NCBI GenBank assembly: GCA_964558975.1
Contig: CAZLFQ010000002.1
Location: 1-64,000, forward strand
Length of the DNA stretch: 64,000 bases
Direction: 5' to 3'
From: CAZLFQ01 sp964558975
Lineage (GTDB): Bacteria > Pseudomonadota > Alphaproteobacteria > Rickettsiales > Midichloriaceae
Part shown: positions 1 to 8,587 of the stretch, one piece after another
Position numbering within the stretch: the stretch's first letter is position 1
Layout: the number at the start of each line of letters is the position of its first letter
Made by a program: the position numbers and the translations under genes
Notes under the pieces: generated by a model
The model's input: the letters and a program-made list of their open reading frames with translations, nothing else
What the model was told of the DNA's origin: nothing
Databases searched by the model: none

Positions 1-1065
1 GCTATTTTCTATACAGGTGATTCTTTTTTTATATCTCTCAACCAGAAATTCCATTATTTGAGCAGCAATTCTATGATCAAGAGGTGCTACTATAGAGCAA
101 ACTCTACTAGGGATTGCTGAAGCTATTAAAAATTGTAGCGCACCTATATTCAGACAAGATGTAAAACTATAAAAATTCTCACCATCTGCCATTTTTCCTT
201 TAAGATCAGAAACCACGATATGATTTGCTACTAAAATTTTGGATGGCTTGGGATGTTTAGAACAAAAAAGCCATTCTTTTGGAGTTAGTAATTTATTACT
301 AAACACCCATGGATCTAATACCCAAGGCTTATCATCAGAATCTATGACCAATGTTGCCGCATGAAAGAACCAATAACTATGCCTTGTACCGAATTCTTCC
401 CAATCTAATGGGTTCATTTTTTTAAAAAACCTATAGGAATTGATCCCATACATCCTTAGCAAGATAGATATAAAATGCGCTCTCAAATGGCATAGGTCTT
501 TCGTATTTTCAGATTGCTGCTTTAACTTATCCTCCGTATTAAACCTAAAAAAATCAGCGCATATTTTCACTAATGCCTCGTATGATGGCTTCATTCTCTC
601 TTTAAACAAAGGAAATCCCCCTTTATTAGCCTGCATTGCTCGCGCTATATAATCTTTTGAAATTAGACAATTTAATTCTACAGATTCACATGCTTCAAAC
701 TCTAAGCCAAATTGCATATCATTTTCGGTAAAAGTAATTTTTCTCACTTCTATAACATCTTGCGGATTATCATCTTCAATTAAATTTATTGGCGACCGAA
801 TTAAATGCTCTATACTGGGTGGCAATGATCTTCTTGGTATCAACTGCATCCCCTCAAACTCAGTAGAGTTAATGCCACCGGATTGATCAGTAGGATAATT
901 TCTCAAAATGAATATGCCTGTTGAGGCATCAAACTTTATTAATTCATCAATCCTACTTCCCTGAAATTGCACCCTTACTTCCTGCAATTGTGGAATTCTT
1001 ATCACATATTCTACGCCTGTTTTGGGATAAAAAATTACCGTTGAATCGAGATATACGGTACGCAT
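1..1065 (-). CDS. Protein-glutaminase-like deamidase, 3' end beyond window
   Basis: An uninterrupted minus-strand frame of 355 codons begins at the ATG at 1065 and runs off the left edge, so the C-terminus is missing. The second half carries what looks like the protein-glutaminase (papain-like Cys-His-Asp) arrangement: a Cys192-His-Leu-Arg-Ala-His segment at the start of a helix, then Trp-Phe-Phe-His235, then Leu-Asp251-Pro-Trp, followed by the family-typical Lys-Glu-Trp about 15 residues later. Enzymes of this fold deamidate glutamine side chains in proteins, and some bacterial effectors use the same triad. The N-terminal 130 residues match nothing I recognise. No signal peptide is evident and no clear Shine-Dalgarno precedes the ATG. 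The substrate is unknown; a transglutaminase-like protease or peptidase is the main alternative. Confidence 0.6.
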   Translation of the reverse strand, partial: MRTVYLDSTVIFYPKTGVEYVIRIPQLQEVRVQFQGSRIDELIKFDASTGIFILRNYPTDQSGGINSTEFEGMQLIPRRSLPPSIEHLIRSPINLIEDDNPQDVIEVRKITFTENDMQFGLEFEACESVELNCLISKDYIARAMQANKGGFPLFKERMKPSYEALVKICADFFRFNTEDKLKQQSENTKDLCHLRAHFISILLRMYGINSYRFFKKMNPLDWEEFGTRHSYWFFHAATLVIDSDDKPWVLDPWVFSNKLLTPKEWLFCSKHPKPSKILVANHIVVSDLKGKMADGENFYSFTSCLNIGALQFLIASAIPSRVCSIVAPLDHRIAAQIMEFLVERYKKRITCIENS

Positions 1066-1127
1066 TTAGATTTATTAAATTTATTATTAATAATAATGTA
1101 CCTTATTTTTATTAAATCACCAAGACC

Positions 1128-1156
1128 TTGACTAAACTCACTTTTAAAATTAAAAT
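1128..1156 (+). promoter_or_regulatory. Sigma70-type promoter for the 92-aa gene
   Basis: TTGACT at 1128-1133 and TAAAAT at 1151-1156 are separated by 17 bases, close to the sigma70 consensus. Transcription would begin near 1163, about 40 bases before the ATG at 1206. This supports the start at 1206 rather than the in-frame TTG that lies inside the -35 box. Confidence 0.6.
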
Positions 1157-1205
1157 TCGCACGGGCATTTCGTTGCCTAATCAATTAGTAATATTGGAGA
1201 ACAAT

Positions 1206-1484
1206 ATGACACTAACCTTTTCTAAGACAACAACTCACGATGGCCAACCAGCATTTGAAGTGCATGGTCAAACTGATGATCTCATTAGAGCGCTTGTTCA
1301 AATTGCACCCAAAATAATGTTTTGGATTATTATAATGAAGATGACATGTAGTGTGACACCTGTTTCAGCTGCTGAGACCATGGGTTGCAGAATAGCGAAT
1401 CCACCACTAACTTTCCCAGATAATCTGAGACCAATTGTTGAGGGTGTAGCGCAAGTAATGGGCGCCTCCTGCTCAATTCAATAA
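1206..1484 (+). CDS. Hypothetical 92-aa protein
   Basis: A small open frame with GGAGA at 1196-1200 five bases before the ATG and a good promoter just upstream. The product begins MTLTFSKTTTHDGQPAF, has a short hydrophobic stretch around residues 37-45 (IMFWIIIM), and ends with a Cys-containing tail. I do not recognise the family. It converges on uup and overlaps its stop by 12 bases. The promoter and ribosome-binding site argue that it is a real gene rather than chance coding, but length and lack of known homology keep confidence moderate. Confidence 0.5.
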   Translation: MTLTFSKTTTHDGQPAFEVHGQTDDLIRALVQIAPKIMFWIIIMKMTCSVTPVSAAETMGCRIANPPLTFPDNLRPIVEGVAQVMGASCSIQ

Positions 1485-3272
1485 CTGATTTTCTATATCA
1501 ATAAGTCTCTCTAGATTCCTTTCTATTTCTTTTTTCTTTTTGACTAAGTCATGAGATAGATCACTAAACAAGTCTGGATCTTCAGCATATAGTTGAGGAT
1601 CCGATAACTGCAACTCAATAGCTTCTACTTCTGACTCTAACTCACTAATTTTAATTGGCAGATTTTCTAATTCCCACTGAACTTTAAATGAAATTTTTTG
1701 TGTTTTTTTCGGCTCAATAATTTCTTGCACAACTTGTTTCTTAATTGTCTTAACTGACTCTGGCTTCATTGCTCTGATATAATCACTATAGCCACCAATA
1801 CATTCATCGATATTAGCATTACCATTAAACACCATAGTTTTTGTAACCAAACGATCTAAAAAGTCACGGTCATGGCTTACTAAAATCAGTGTCCCATCAA
1901 AATCAGCAAGAATGTCTTGGATCATATCTAATGTATCCATATCCAAGTCATTAGTTGGCTCATCCAAAATCAAAACGCTACCTGGGTTAGCTAATGCTTT
2001 TGCAAGTAACAATCTGTTCTGCTGACCACCCGAAAGAAAAGCTACTTTATCTCTAATTTCTTTAGGATCGAACATGAATTTCTTAAGGTATGCAACAACA
2101 TGCATAAACCTGTCTCCAACTTTGACTTGATCACCACCAGTTGGACATAGCGTTTTCCATAGAGTATCTTCAGGATCTAGATCTGATCTCTTTTGATCAA
2201 AATAAGTGATTGTTATATTTTTCCCTAACTTGATACGCCCTAAATCAGGTTCTAAATCTCCCACCAACAGTTTTAAAAATGTAGTTTTGCCTGATCCGTT
2301 TGCACCAACAATTCCGATTTTTTCACCACGCATTATTCGCATGGACATATTTTCAATTATTTTGAGATCTCCAAGTGAAAAAGAAGCTTCATTAAATTCA
2401 GCAACTAATTTTGAAGACAGAGATGGAGCTAAAGGATCAAGGCTAATCCTATCGTTAAGTTTTTTTATTTTCGCCTTACCTGCAGCTAGCTTTTCGCGCA
2501 TTGTATACAAATCTTTTAGGCGCTTTTGGTTGCGCTTCCTTCTAGCAGTTACACCTTGAATCTTCCATATTTCTTCATCTCTAAGACGCCTCTCAAGATT
2601 ATCGAGCTCTTTTTGTTCCTGCTCCAAAATTGCAAGTGACCATTCATCATAATGCTCATACCCCTTATCAAGGACTTTGAATTTACTTCTATCTAACCAG
2701 CAAATTTTATTTGAGATATTTCTTAAAAAAGTTCTGTCATGACTTATGCAAAGAAGCGATCCTCTAAACCTTCTCAAATAATCTTCTAACCACTCAATTG
2801 TTTTTATATCTAGATGATTGGTTGGCTCATCAAGCAGTAGTAAATCTGGCTCTTCAATTAGTGCCCTTGCGATAGAAGCTTTTCTAAGTTGGCCACCAGA
2901 AAGGTTGTCCATAAACTGTTCTTTGTTGAGCTCTAATGGCTCTAATATCATATCTACTAAATAAAATTTAGAATCAGTTCTGTCATCTTTAGAAAGACCC
3001 TCTATAACAAAATCGAATATAGTTTGATGCTTAGCATATTTAGTTTGTTGGGGTAAATAACTAATGCGCAAATTCGGCGCTTTCCAAAATTCACCTTGGT
3101 CTTTTGTCAGCTCGCCGTAGATTAACTTTAATAGAGTGGATTTTCCTTCACCATTTTTTCCAACTAAGCAGATTTTATTATTCTCATAAACATGCAAAGA
3201 TACATCATCAAAAAGAATTTTTTTCCCAAATGCGAGAGAGATATCATTTAGACTTAAAATTGGCGATGTCAT
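1473..3272 (-). CDS. uup: ABC-F family ATPase Uup
   Basis: A 599-residue soluble protein with two ABC ATPase domains in tandem and no membrane segments. Domain 1 has Walker A GKNGEGKST near residue 38, signature LSGGQ and Walker B LLLDEPTNHLD. Domain 2 has GANGSGKT, LSGGQQNR and LILDEPTNDLD. A charged linker sits between them and a coiled-coil tail (about 530-599, rich in Glu, Lys and Leu) follows, which is the Uup layout rather than EttA. Uup proteins act on ribosomes or on branched DNA metabolism; which applies here cannot be read from sequence. The ATG start at 3272 gives the standard N-terminus (ILSLNDISLAFG). Confidence 0.9.
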   Translation of the reverse strand: MTSPILSLNDISLAFGKKILFDDVSLHVYENNKICLVGKNGEGKSTLLKLIYGELTKDQGEFWKAPNLRISYLPQQTKYAKHQTIFDFVIEGLSKDDRTDSKFYLVDMILEPLELNKEQFMDNLSGGQLRKASIARALIEEPDLLLLDEPTNHLDIKTIEWLEDYLRRFRGSLLCISHDRTFLRNISNKICWLDRSKFKVLDKGYEHYDEWSLAILEQEQKELDNLERRLRDEEIWKIQGVTARRKRNQKRLKDLYTMREKLAAGKAKIKKLNDRISLDPLAPSLSSKLVAEFNEASFSLGDLKIIENMSMRIMRGEKIGIVGANGSGKTTFLKLLVGDLEPDLGRIKLGKNITITYFDQKRSDLDPEDTLWKTLCPTGGDQVKVGDRFMHVVAYLKKFMFDPKEIRDKVAFLSGGQQNRLLLAKALANPGSVLILDEPTNDLDMDTLDMIQDILADFDGTLILVSHDRDFLDRLVTKTMVFNGNANIDECIGGYSDYIRAMKPESVKTIKKQVVQEIIEPKKTQKISFKVQWELENLPIKISELESEVEAIELQLSDPQLYAEDPDLFSDLSHDLVKKKKEIERNLERLIDIENQLLN

Positions 3273-3426
3273 CTATAAATTTTCATTAGCTTTATCCAAG
3301 CAAAGATAGCATTTATTGGCTTTTATAGCTAGCTTTCACTTTTTAGAAAAAGTGGTGTTTATAACTTTACTTAATAGCATATAGGTTATATTCTAGGAGA
3401 ACATATATATATGTCTGATTTTACCT

Positions 3427-4629
3427 GTGAGATATTGCATCTATTTGATTGTTATATTGCTAAGTCTATTAATAACTGATGATGCAAACGCTAGAAGAAG
3501 AGTTCAACAAAACCGCAACTATGATTTTACAACAAGTCAAAAATACGCATCTCTAGTAGTAAATGCTAAAACTGGTGACGTAGTATACCAAAAGGATGCC
3601 AATAAAATTTTACATCCTGCCTCTCTAACTAAATTAATGACTCTTTATCTAGCATTTGATGCAATTGAAAGCGGTGATCTCGCATTAAATCAGTTACTAC
3701 CAATTTCTCAGAAAGCATCAATGATGCCAAAAACTAGACTTGGCCTTAAATCTGGCCAAACAATTATGGTAAGAGATGCTATTCTAGGACTCATAATACA
3801 TTCTGCGAATGATGCTGCAGTTGTACTTTCAGAAGCATTGGCTGGAACGGAATCAAATTTCGCAGATAAGATGACTGATATAGCACATCAACTAGGTATG
3901 ACAGACACAACATTTAAAAATGCAAGCGGCTTGCCAGACTCCGAGCAAGTTACAACAGCTTATGATATGGCACGCCTTGCCATAGCTTTAAGAAGAGACC
4001 ACCCTAAATTTTATCCATTATTCTCAAGAAAATCATTCAAGTTCAAAGGATCTATAATATCGAGCCACAACAGAGTACTAGATAGATATGAATGGGCAGA
4101 TGGCTTAAAAACTGGATATACACTGGCTTCTGGCTTCAACTTAGTTACATCTACATCTAGCCCAAGTGGCAAATTAGTAGGTGTTGTACTTGGCGGCCCA
4201 TCTGCCGTTGCTAGGGATAACCATATGATCCAACTGCTAGAGTACGGTTATAATAAAATTGGCAAAACTCAAGTTGCAGAAGTTAATAGTAATAAGTTAG
4301 GTATAAACAAACGTTTCCCATCTGCAGCTGTGATACAAAGTCCAAGCGCATTTGACGCAATTGACATAAACAGTCAAAAATATATCAGTCAAGATGCTAC
4401 AAGCGTTATAGACCCTTTTGCTCTTGCAGAACATGACGCAGATCTTTTATCACCAGAACTACCTACAGTTATAAAAAAGACTGCCCACAAGTTAATAACT
4501 GCAAATGCGACGCAGAGTAATAAAGTAATAAAAATCGCAAAAAAGAATACAAAAAAAATCTTTGCTCGTAAATCGATGAAAAGTAAGATTGCCCAACAAA
4601 AACGCAAGTTCAGACAGAAATCTGTTTAA
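3427..4629 (+). CDS. D-alanyl-D-alanine carboxypeptidase (PBP5/6-type, S11)
   Basis: A 400-residue exported peptidoglycan enzyme that trims the terminal D-Ala from pentapeptide stems. All three penicillin-binding motifs are visible: Ser66-Leu-Thr-Lys69, Ser126-Ala-Asn128 and Lys228-Thr-Gly230. The first 22 residues form a signal peptide ending near ANA. The C-terminal 60 residues are very basic (Lys, Arg) and replace the usual amphipathic membrane anchor. The start is unsettled: the GTG at 3427 opens the frame, whereas a well-placed AGGAGA (3395-3400) and ATG at 3411 belong to another frame that stops quickly. One base fewer in the T tract at 3419-3422 would join ATG 3411 to this gene. Confidence 0.88.
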   Translation: MRYCIYLIVILLSLLITDDANARRRVQQNRNYDFTTSQKYASLVVNAKTGDVVYQKDANKILHPASLTKLMTLYLAFDAIESGDLALNQLLPISQKASMMPKTRLGLKSGQTIMVRDAILGLIIHSANDAAVVLSEALAGTESNFADKMTDIAHQLGMTDTTFKNASGLPDSEQVTTAYDMARLAIALRRDHPKFYPLFSRKSFKFKGSIISSHNRVLDRYEWADGLKTGYTLASGFNLVTSTSSPSGKLVGVVLGGPSAVARDNHMIQLLEYGYNKIGKTQVAEVNSNKLGINKRFPSAAVIQSPSAFDAIDINSQKYISQDATSVIDPFALAEHDADLLSPELPTVIKKTAHKLITANATQSNKVIKIAKKNTKKIFARKSMKSKIAQQKRKFRQKSV

Positions 4630-4646
4630 ACTTTACTAAGTACTTT

Positions 4647-5369
4647 ATGACCCCAAGGATTTTTATTGAATCTAGACTATCAAAAGACTCTTTACTTGCA
4701 CTGAATAAGGTGCAGTCAAACTACCTTATAAATGTCCTAAGACTAAAGTCTGATTCTACAATCTTATTATTTAATGGCCAAGATGGGGAATGGACTGGAC
4801 AAATAACCAACCCTAACTCTAAAAGCGCTTCAGTAATAGTGGTTGAAAAGATTAAATCTCAGATCAACACAAATAAACTCACTTTACTTTTTGCCCCCAC
4901 TAAAAATATTAACTCAGCATATATAATTGAAAAAGCGACTGAACTTGGTGTAACGGATATACTTCCAATCCTTACTCAAAGAAGCGTGGTCAACAAAGTA
5001 AATATTGAAAAGCTGCAATATTCAGCAGTTGAAGCCTCCGAACAATGCGAACGACTTGATATCCCAAAGATTTTTGATATTCAGCCTTTGAAAAAAGCTG
5101 TGTCAGCGCTACATATCAAAGGCACATTGCTATTTTTCGATGAATCAAAAAAATGCTCAAGTATCAAAAAAATTCAGCCCTCAGCAACTGATAATGCTAT
5201 ACTAATTGGTCCTGAAGGCGGGTTTTCTGAAGAAGAAAGAACATTCCTAGTAAATCTAAAACATTGCATACCAACTCATATGGGAGTAAGAATCTTGAGA
5301 GCAGATACCGCTGCAATCGCTTCTCTTGCAGCCTATCAAGCAATTTTTGGGGACTGGGATGGTAAGTAA
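4647..5369 (+). CDS. rsmE: 16S rRNA (uracil-1498-N3)-methyltransferase RsmE
   Basis: A 240-residue SPOUT-class methyltransferase that modifies U1498 of 16S rRNA using S-adenosylmethionine. Seen in sequence: an N-terminal PUA-like RNA-binding part (about 1-70), the conserved ATEKATELGV-like region here as IIEKATELGV, and the knot motifs LIGPEGGFS and LGxRILRADTA-like (GVRILRADTAA) near the end. Length is typical. The stop codon overlaps the start of gshA by 11 bases, so the two are probably co-transcribed. Confidence 0.92.
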   Translation: MTPRIFIESRLSKDSLLALNKVQSNYLINVLRLKSDSTILLFNGQDGEWTGQITNPNSKSASVIVVEKIKSQINTNKLTLLFAPTKNINSAYIIEKATELGVTDILPILTQRSVVNKVNIEKLQYSAVEASEQCERLDIPKIFDIQPLKKAVSALHIKGTLLFFDESKKCSSIKKIQPSATDNAILIGPEGGFSEEERTFLVNLKHCIPTHMGVRILRADTAAIASLAAYQAIFGDWDGK

Positions 5370-6528
5370 TTATGAAAAATTAGATGCGTTTGCAAAGCAA
5401 TCTCAGAAGAAAATTCTGAAGTGGATTGAAACTGAATATAACAACTCTGCCAAACCTATTTATACCTCTGTCGACATAAGAAATGCAGGGTTTAAAATCG
5501 CCCACGTCGATACAAATATATTCCCGTCGGGTTTTAATAATGCTTCGGATGAGAGCAAAGAAATAGCTTTAAAATTACTTACCAGTTATATGCAAAGTAA
5601 TTTTCCAAAAGTGAGAAACATTCTACTAGTTCCTGAGAATTTTACACGCAATATTAACTATTTAAAAAACCTTAAAGTACTTGAGGGATTGTTTAGCAAA
5701 GCTGGCTTCCATATTAAAATTGGCTCACCTTATATTGCAGAAGAATTCCCTGTAGCAGAGCTGGACTTACACATTTACCCAATTAGTAAAAAAGAAAACG
5801 AAGTACACATTGGCAATTTTATCCCAGATTTATTAGTTCTTAATAACGACTTAACATTAGGGCTGCATGAAGTATTTAGAAACCTATCTCAACCAATAAT
5901 TCCTAATACAAATTTAGGTTGGTTCAAGCGCAGGAAAACCAATCACTTCAAAGCGCATTCTGAAATTGCAGAAAAGTTTGCTAAGGAATTTGGCTTTGAT
6001 AGCTGGCTTATTTCTACATATGTGCAAAGCTGTGGGAATGTCGACTTTAGAAAAAAACAGGGCATTGAATGTATAGCTAATAAAGTTGAGGAGATGCTAG
6101 CTTTAATTAAAACAAAATATGCAGATAATAATATAAAATCTGAACCGTTTATTTTTATAAAATCAGACATGGGAACATATGGCATGGGAGTGATGCCAGT
6201 AAAAAGCGCTGAAGAAGTTTTACATATAAACAAAAAACATCGTCACAGCATGGATGTTATAAAACATGGCGTACATAATTCAGATGTCATTATTCAAGAA
6301 GGAGTGCCGACAGTTGAGCTAACAGATAATCATGCCGCTGAATCTATGGCGTATTTGATTAATGGAACGGTATTTGACTTGATAACTCGGGTTAATGAGG
6401 ATAAAGACCAATCATCGAATCTTAATACACATGGCATGTATTTCAAAAGTAACATAGTAACGGAATTCAACATAAAAACCTGCATTGCATCCCTTGCAAC
6501 ACTGGCTTCAACTAAAGAGTTCATTTAA
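5359..6528 (+). CDS. gshA: Glutamate-cysteine ligase GshA (proteobacterial PF08886 type)
   Basis: About 389 residues from the ATG at 5359, which has GGGGA just upstream and lies inside the end of rsmE. The protein resembles the GshA family described from Acidithiobacillus and relatives rather than the E. coli GshA fold; ATP-grasp-like elements such as KSDMGTYGMGV and IIQEGV support this. It would join glutamate and cysteine as the first step of glutathione synthesis in the cytosol. The C-terminus (IASLATLASTKEFI) looks like the normal family end, so the gene appears complete. No gshB lies in this window. Confidence 0.82.
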   Translation: MVSNYEKLDAFAKQSQKKILKWIETEYNNSAKPIYTSVDIRNAGFKIAHVDTNIFPSGFNNASDESKEIALKLLTSYMQSNFPKVRNILLVPENFTRNINYLKNLKVLEGLFSKAGFHIKIGSPYIAEEFPVAELDLHIYPISKKENEVHIGNFIPDLLVLNNDLTLGLHEVFRNLSQPIIPNTNLGWFKRRKTNHFKAHSEIAEKFAKEFGFDSWLISTYVQSCGNVDFRKKQGIECIANKVEEMLALIKTKYADNNIKSEPFIFIKSDMGTYGMGVMPVKSAEEVLHINKKHRHSMDVIKHGVHNSDVIIQEGVPTVELTDNHAAESMAYLINGTVFDLITRVNEDKDQSSNLNTHGMYFKSNIVTEFNIKTCIASLATLASTKEFI

Positions 6529-6593
6529 ATACCCTACTTGCTTTTGACAACAATACGGCCAATACTCAATTAAAACAGCTTGCAAAATCTTCA

Positions 6594-7061
6594 ATGTTAC
6601 CTAGCAAACCATTCCATGAATTAACTCTACGCCTTATTACTCTTGCGCAAAGTAAAGACTGGAAAGCAGTTATAAAAGAAGCAAAATCATTACACTTTGA
6701 AGCACTTGTGCGACTAGATGAAGACTTGGAAGACTATAGAATCTGGTTTAACATTCTTATTTCACAAGCCTATTTAGAGCTTGGCAATACAACTGCTCAC
6801 AATGAAAAATTCCGTTGCTATGTTGAATCACTTAGGTACGCACTAAAAGCAGTGGGAGTTGGCACATACTATTTCAAAGAATCAAATCTGTTAGCCTCTG
6901 TTGCATGCAATGCATTGTACCAAGCTCATCTAGCAGGGACTAGCGTGCTTCCAAATGAATATGGAGATTGTAAAGAGCTTGGGTATATTAAAAGCTCTTC
7001 ACACTACGTTGGAGAGAACCTTAAAAGGATGGCTGATATCCATAGACAGATCGCAAAGTAA
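6594..7061 (+). CDS. Hypothetical 155-aa protein downstream of gshA
   Basis: I do not recognise this protein. It is soluble and probably all-helical, with a pattern (AQSKDWKAVIKEAKSL, YRIWFNILISQAYLELGN, FRCYVESLRYALKAVGVGTYY) reminiscent of TPR-like helical pairs. The ATG at 6594 has no clear ribosome-binding site; the frame stays open back to a stop about 75 bases earlier, but only rare start codons occur there. It follows gshA by 65 bases on the same strand and may be read with it. It ends five bases before the yraN-like remnant on the other strand. Confidence 0.55.
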   Translation: MLPSKPFHELTLRLITLAQSKDWKAVIKEAKSLHFEALVRLDEDLEDYRIWFNILISQAYLELGNTTAHNEKFRCYVESLRYALKAVGVGTYYFKESNLLASVACNALYQAHLAGTSVLPNEYGDCKELGYIKSSSHYVGENLKRMADIHRQIAK

Positions 7062-7065
7062 AATT

Positions 7066-7137
7066 TTATGCTGGCTCGCATTCCCATGCGTTCTCAATGT
7101 GGTCAACAATGCAATCATTTATAACTGTTATAAATAT
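7066..7137 (-). pseudogene. Remnant of a yraN 3' end
   Basis: The minus strand reads IFITVINDCIVDHIENAW followed by ECEPA and a TAA at 7066-7068. This is clearly homologous to the last 24 residues of the intact YraN encoded at 10037-10396. At DNA level 7075-7104 matches 10046-10075 with one mismatch in 30. Many differences elsewhere are at third codon positions, so the copy diverged while still coding. It has no start of its own and overlaps the end of thiD in another frame. Confidence 0.7.
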
Positions 7138-7937
7138 TTCCATAAATGGTGAAAATGATGCACTGGACCATATCCTTTTCCTAAGCTTTCATCTTTGCTA
7201 TGAACTATGGCATCATGTAGATACGTTTTGGCCTTTTTACTTGCATCTAAGGTTGAAATGCCTTGAGCCATAAAACTAGCAATTGCTGCGGATAACGTGC
7301 ATCCTGTACCATGAGTATTCTTAGAATTGATGCGTGGTGTAGATAATACTTCTTCATCTGTGCGTGATAAAAACAAATCATCTGAACAAATAGATTCTTC
7401 ATGCCCGCCCTTCAAAAGAACAGCCCCACACCCCAAATCTAATAACTTTTTTGCCATTACATTTTTTTCATAATTTCCTGCCACTAAAGCTCTTGCTTCA
7501 GGCAAGTTAGGAGTGATAATGCATGCGATAGGTATCAATTTTGTTTTTAAAGCCTCCACTGCATCGGCTTGCAAAAGAGGATCTCCGCTTTTAGCTACCA
7601 TTACTGGATCTAACACTATTGGAATACCATCGGCACGCTGAATCAGAAAAGCAGTCACAAGCTCTATGACCTCCGTTGAGAAAAGCATACCAATTTTAAT
7701 TGCATCTGGCTTGATATCATCGAAAATTGCTTCAAGTTGCTCTTTTATGCATAGCAGTGGAACATCATAACAACTCCTCACTCCACAAGTATTCTGCACT
7801 GGTATCGCGGTCAAGACTGTCATACCATAAGTTCCTGTTGCAGAAAATGTTTTAAGATCAGCTTGGATGCCAGCCCCACCTGAACCATCAAAACCTGCAA
7901 TAGAAAGGCACTTGTATTTCATAGTTGAACTTGTCAT
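7128..7937 (-). CDS. thiD: Hydroxymethylpyrimidine / phosphomethylpyrimidine kinase ThiD
   Basis: A 269-residue ribokinase-fold kinase that phosphorylates HMP and HMP-phosphate to give HMP-PP for thiamin synthesis. The N-terminal SIAGFDGSGGAGIQADLKT motif, the TAIPVQNTCGV segment, VLDPVMVAKSG and the ATP-site NTHGTGCTLSAAIA loop are all visible. The ATG at 7937 overlaps the thiE stop in an ATGA arrangement and has AGGTG upstream, so it is preferred over the GTG six bases earlier. It is the last gene of the riboswitch-controlled operon. Confidence 0.93.
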   Translation of the reverse strand: MTSSTMKYKCLSIAGFDGSGGAGIQADLKTFSATGTYGMTVLTAIPVQNTCGVRSCYDVPLLCIKEQLEAIFDDIKPDAIKIGMLFSTEVIELVTAFLIQRADGIPIVLDPVMVAKSGDPLLQADAVEALKTKLIPIACIITPNLPEARALVAGNYEKNVMAKKLLDLGCGAVLLKGGHEESICSDDLFLSRTDEEVLSTPRINSKNTHGTGCTLSAAIASFMAQGISTLDASKKAKTYLHDAIVHSKDESLGKGYGPVHHFHHLWKYL

Positions 7938-8587
7938 ATGCACCTATTATTTTCAAATGCCTTTGCCAAATTTCTAGCAGTATTATATGGGCAAGTAGCT
8001 CTTTCAATCGCCCCAACCAAGGCTACTCCACAAACATTAGAGACATTTAAAACTTCTCTAATGTTATGCTCTGTTATCCCGCCTATTGCAGTAACAGGAT
8101 GCTTTGACTGCCGAGCTATCCCTTTTAAACCTTCTAAACCCCATATCTTTTTACAATCTGGCTTTGTCACACTTGGAAATACTGCGCTTGCTGTTACATA
8201 GTTTATTCCTTTAGTATCATTTGCTAAATGCAATTCATCTATTGATTCTATAGATAAACCAATAATCTTATGTGGACCTAGTATTTTTCTTGCTTGCGCT
8301 ACAGACATATCTTGTTGCCCTATGTGCACACCATCCGCGTTTATCTCAGCAGCTAACTCAACAAAATCATTTATAATCAATGGAACACCCTTCGGTCTTA
8401 AAATATTTTGTAGAGCGATCGCTTTATATCGAACATCCTTTATGTCAGCAGCTTTTTCTCTTAATTGAACCATCGTTACACCACCTGCAACCGCCTGATT
8501 CACTAGCTTCAGATAATCATCCAGAGGCTTCTCTTTTATATTTGTGACAAAACAAATCCTCAAACTAGTTTTTAGTAGGTGCTTCAT
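7934..8587 (-). CDS. thiE: Thiamin-phosphate synthase ThiE
   Basis: A 217-residue TIM-barrel enzyme that couples HMP-PP to thiazole phosphate. Family signatures present: VTMVQLREK near residue 38, LIINDFVELAAEINADGVHIGQQDM-type segments, TKPDCKKIWGLEG and PVTAIGGI. The start overlaps the end of the upstream transporter by 23 bases and its stop overlaps thiD by four bases, so the three genes are translationally linked. No thiC, thiG or thiF lies nearby, which suggests precursor salvage rather than full synthesis. Confidence 0.93.
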   Translation of the reverse strand: MKHLLKTSLRICFVTNIKEKPLDDYLKLVNQAVAGGVTMVQLREKAADIKDVRYKAIALQNILRPKGVPLIINDFVELAAEINADGVHIGQQDMSVAQARKILGPHKIIGLSIESIDELHLANDTKGINYVTASAVFPSVTKPDCKKIWGLEGLKGIARQSKHPVTAIGGITEHNIREVLNVSNVCGVALVGAIERATCPYNTARNLAKAFENNRCI

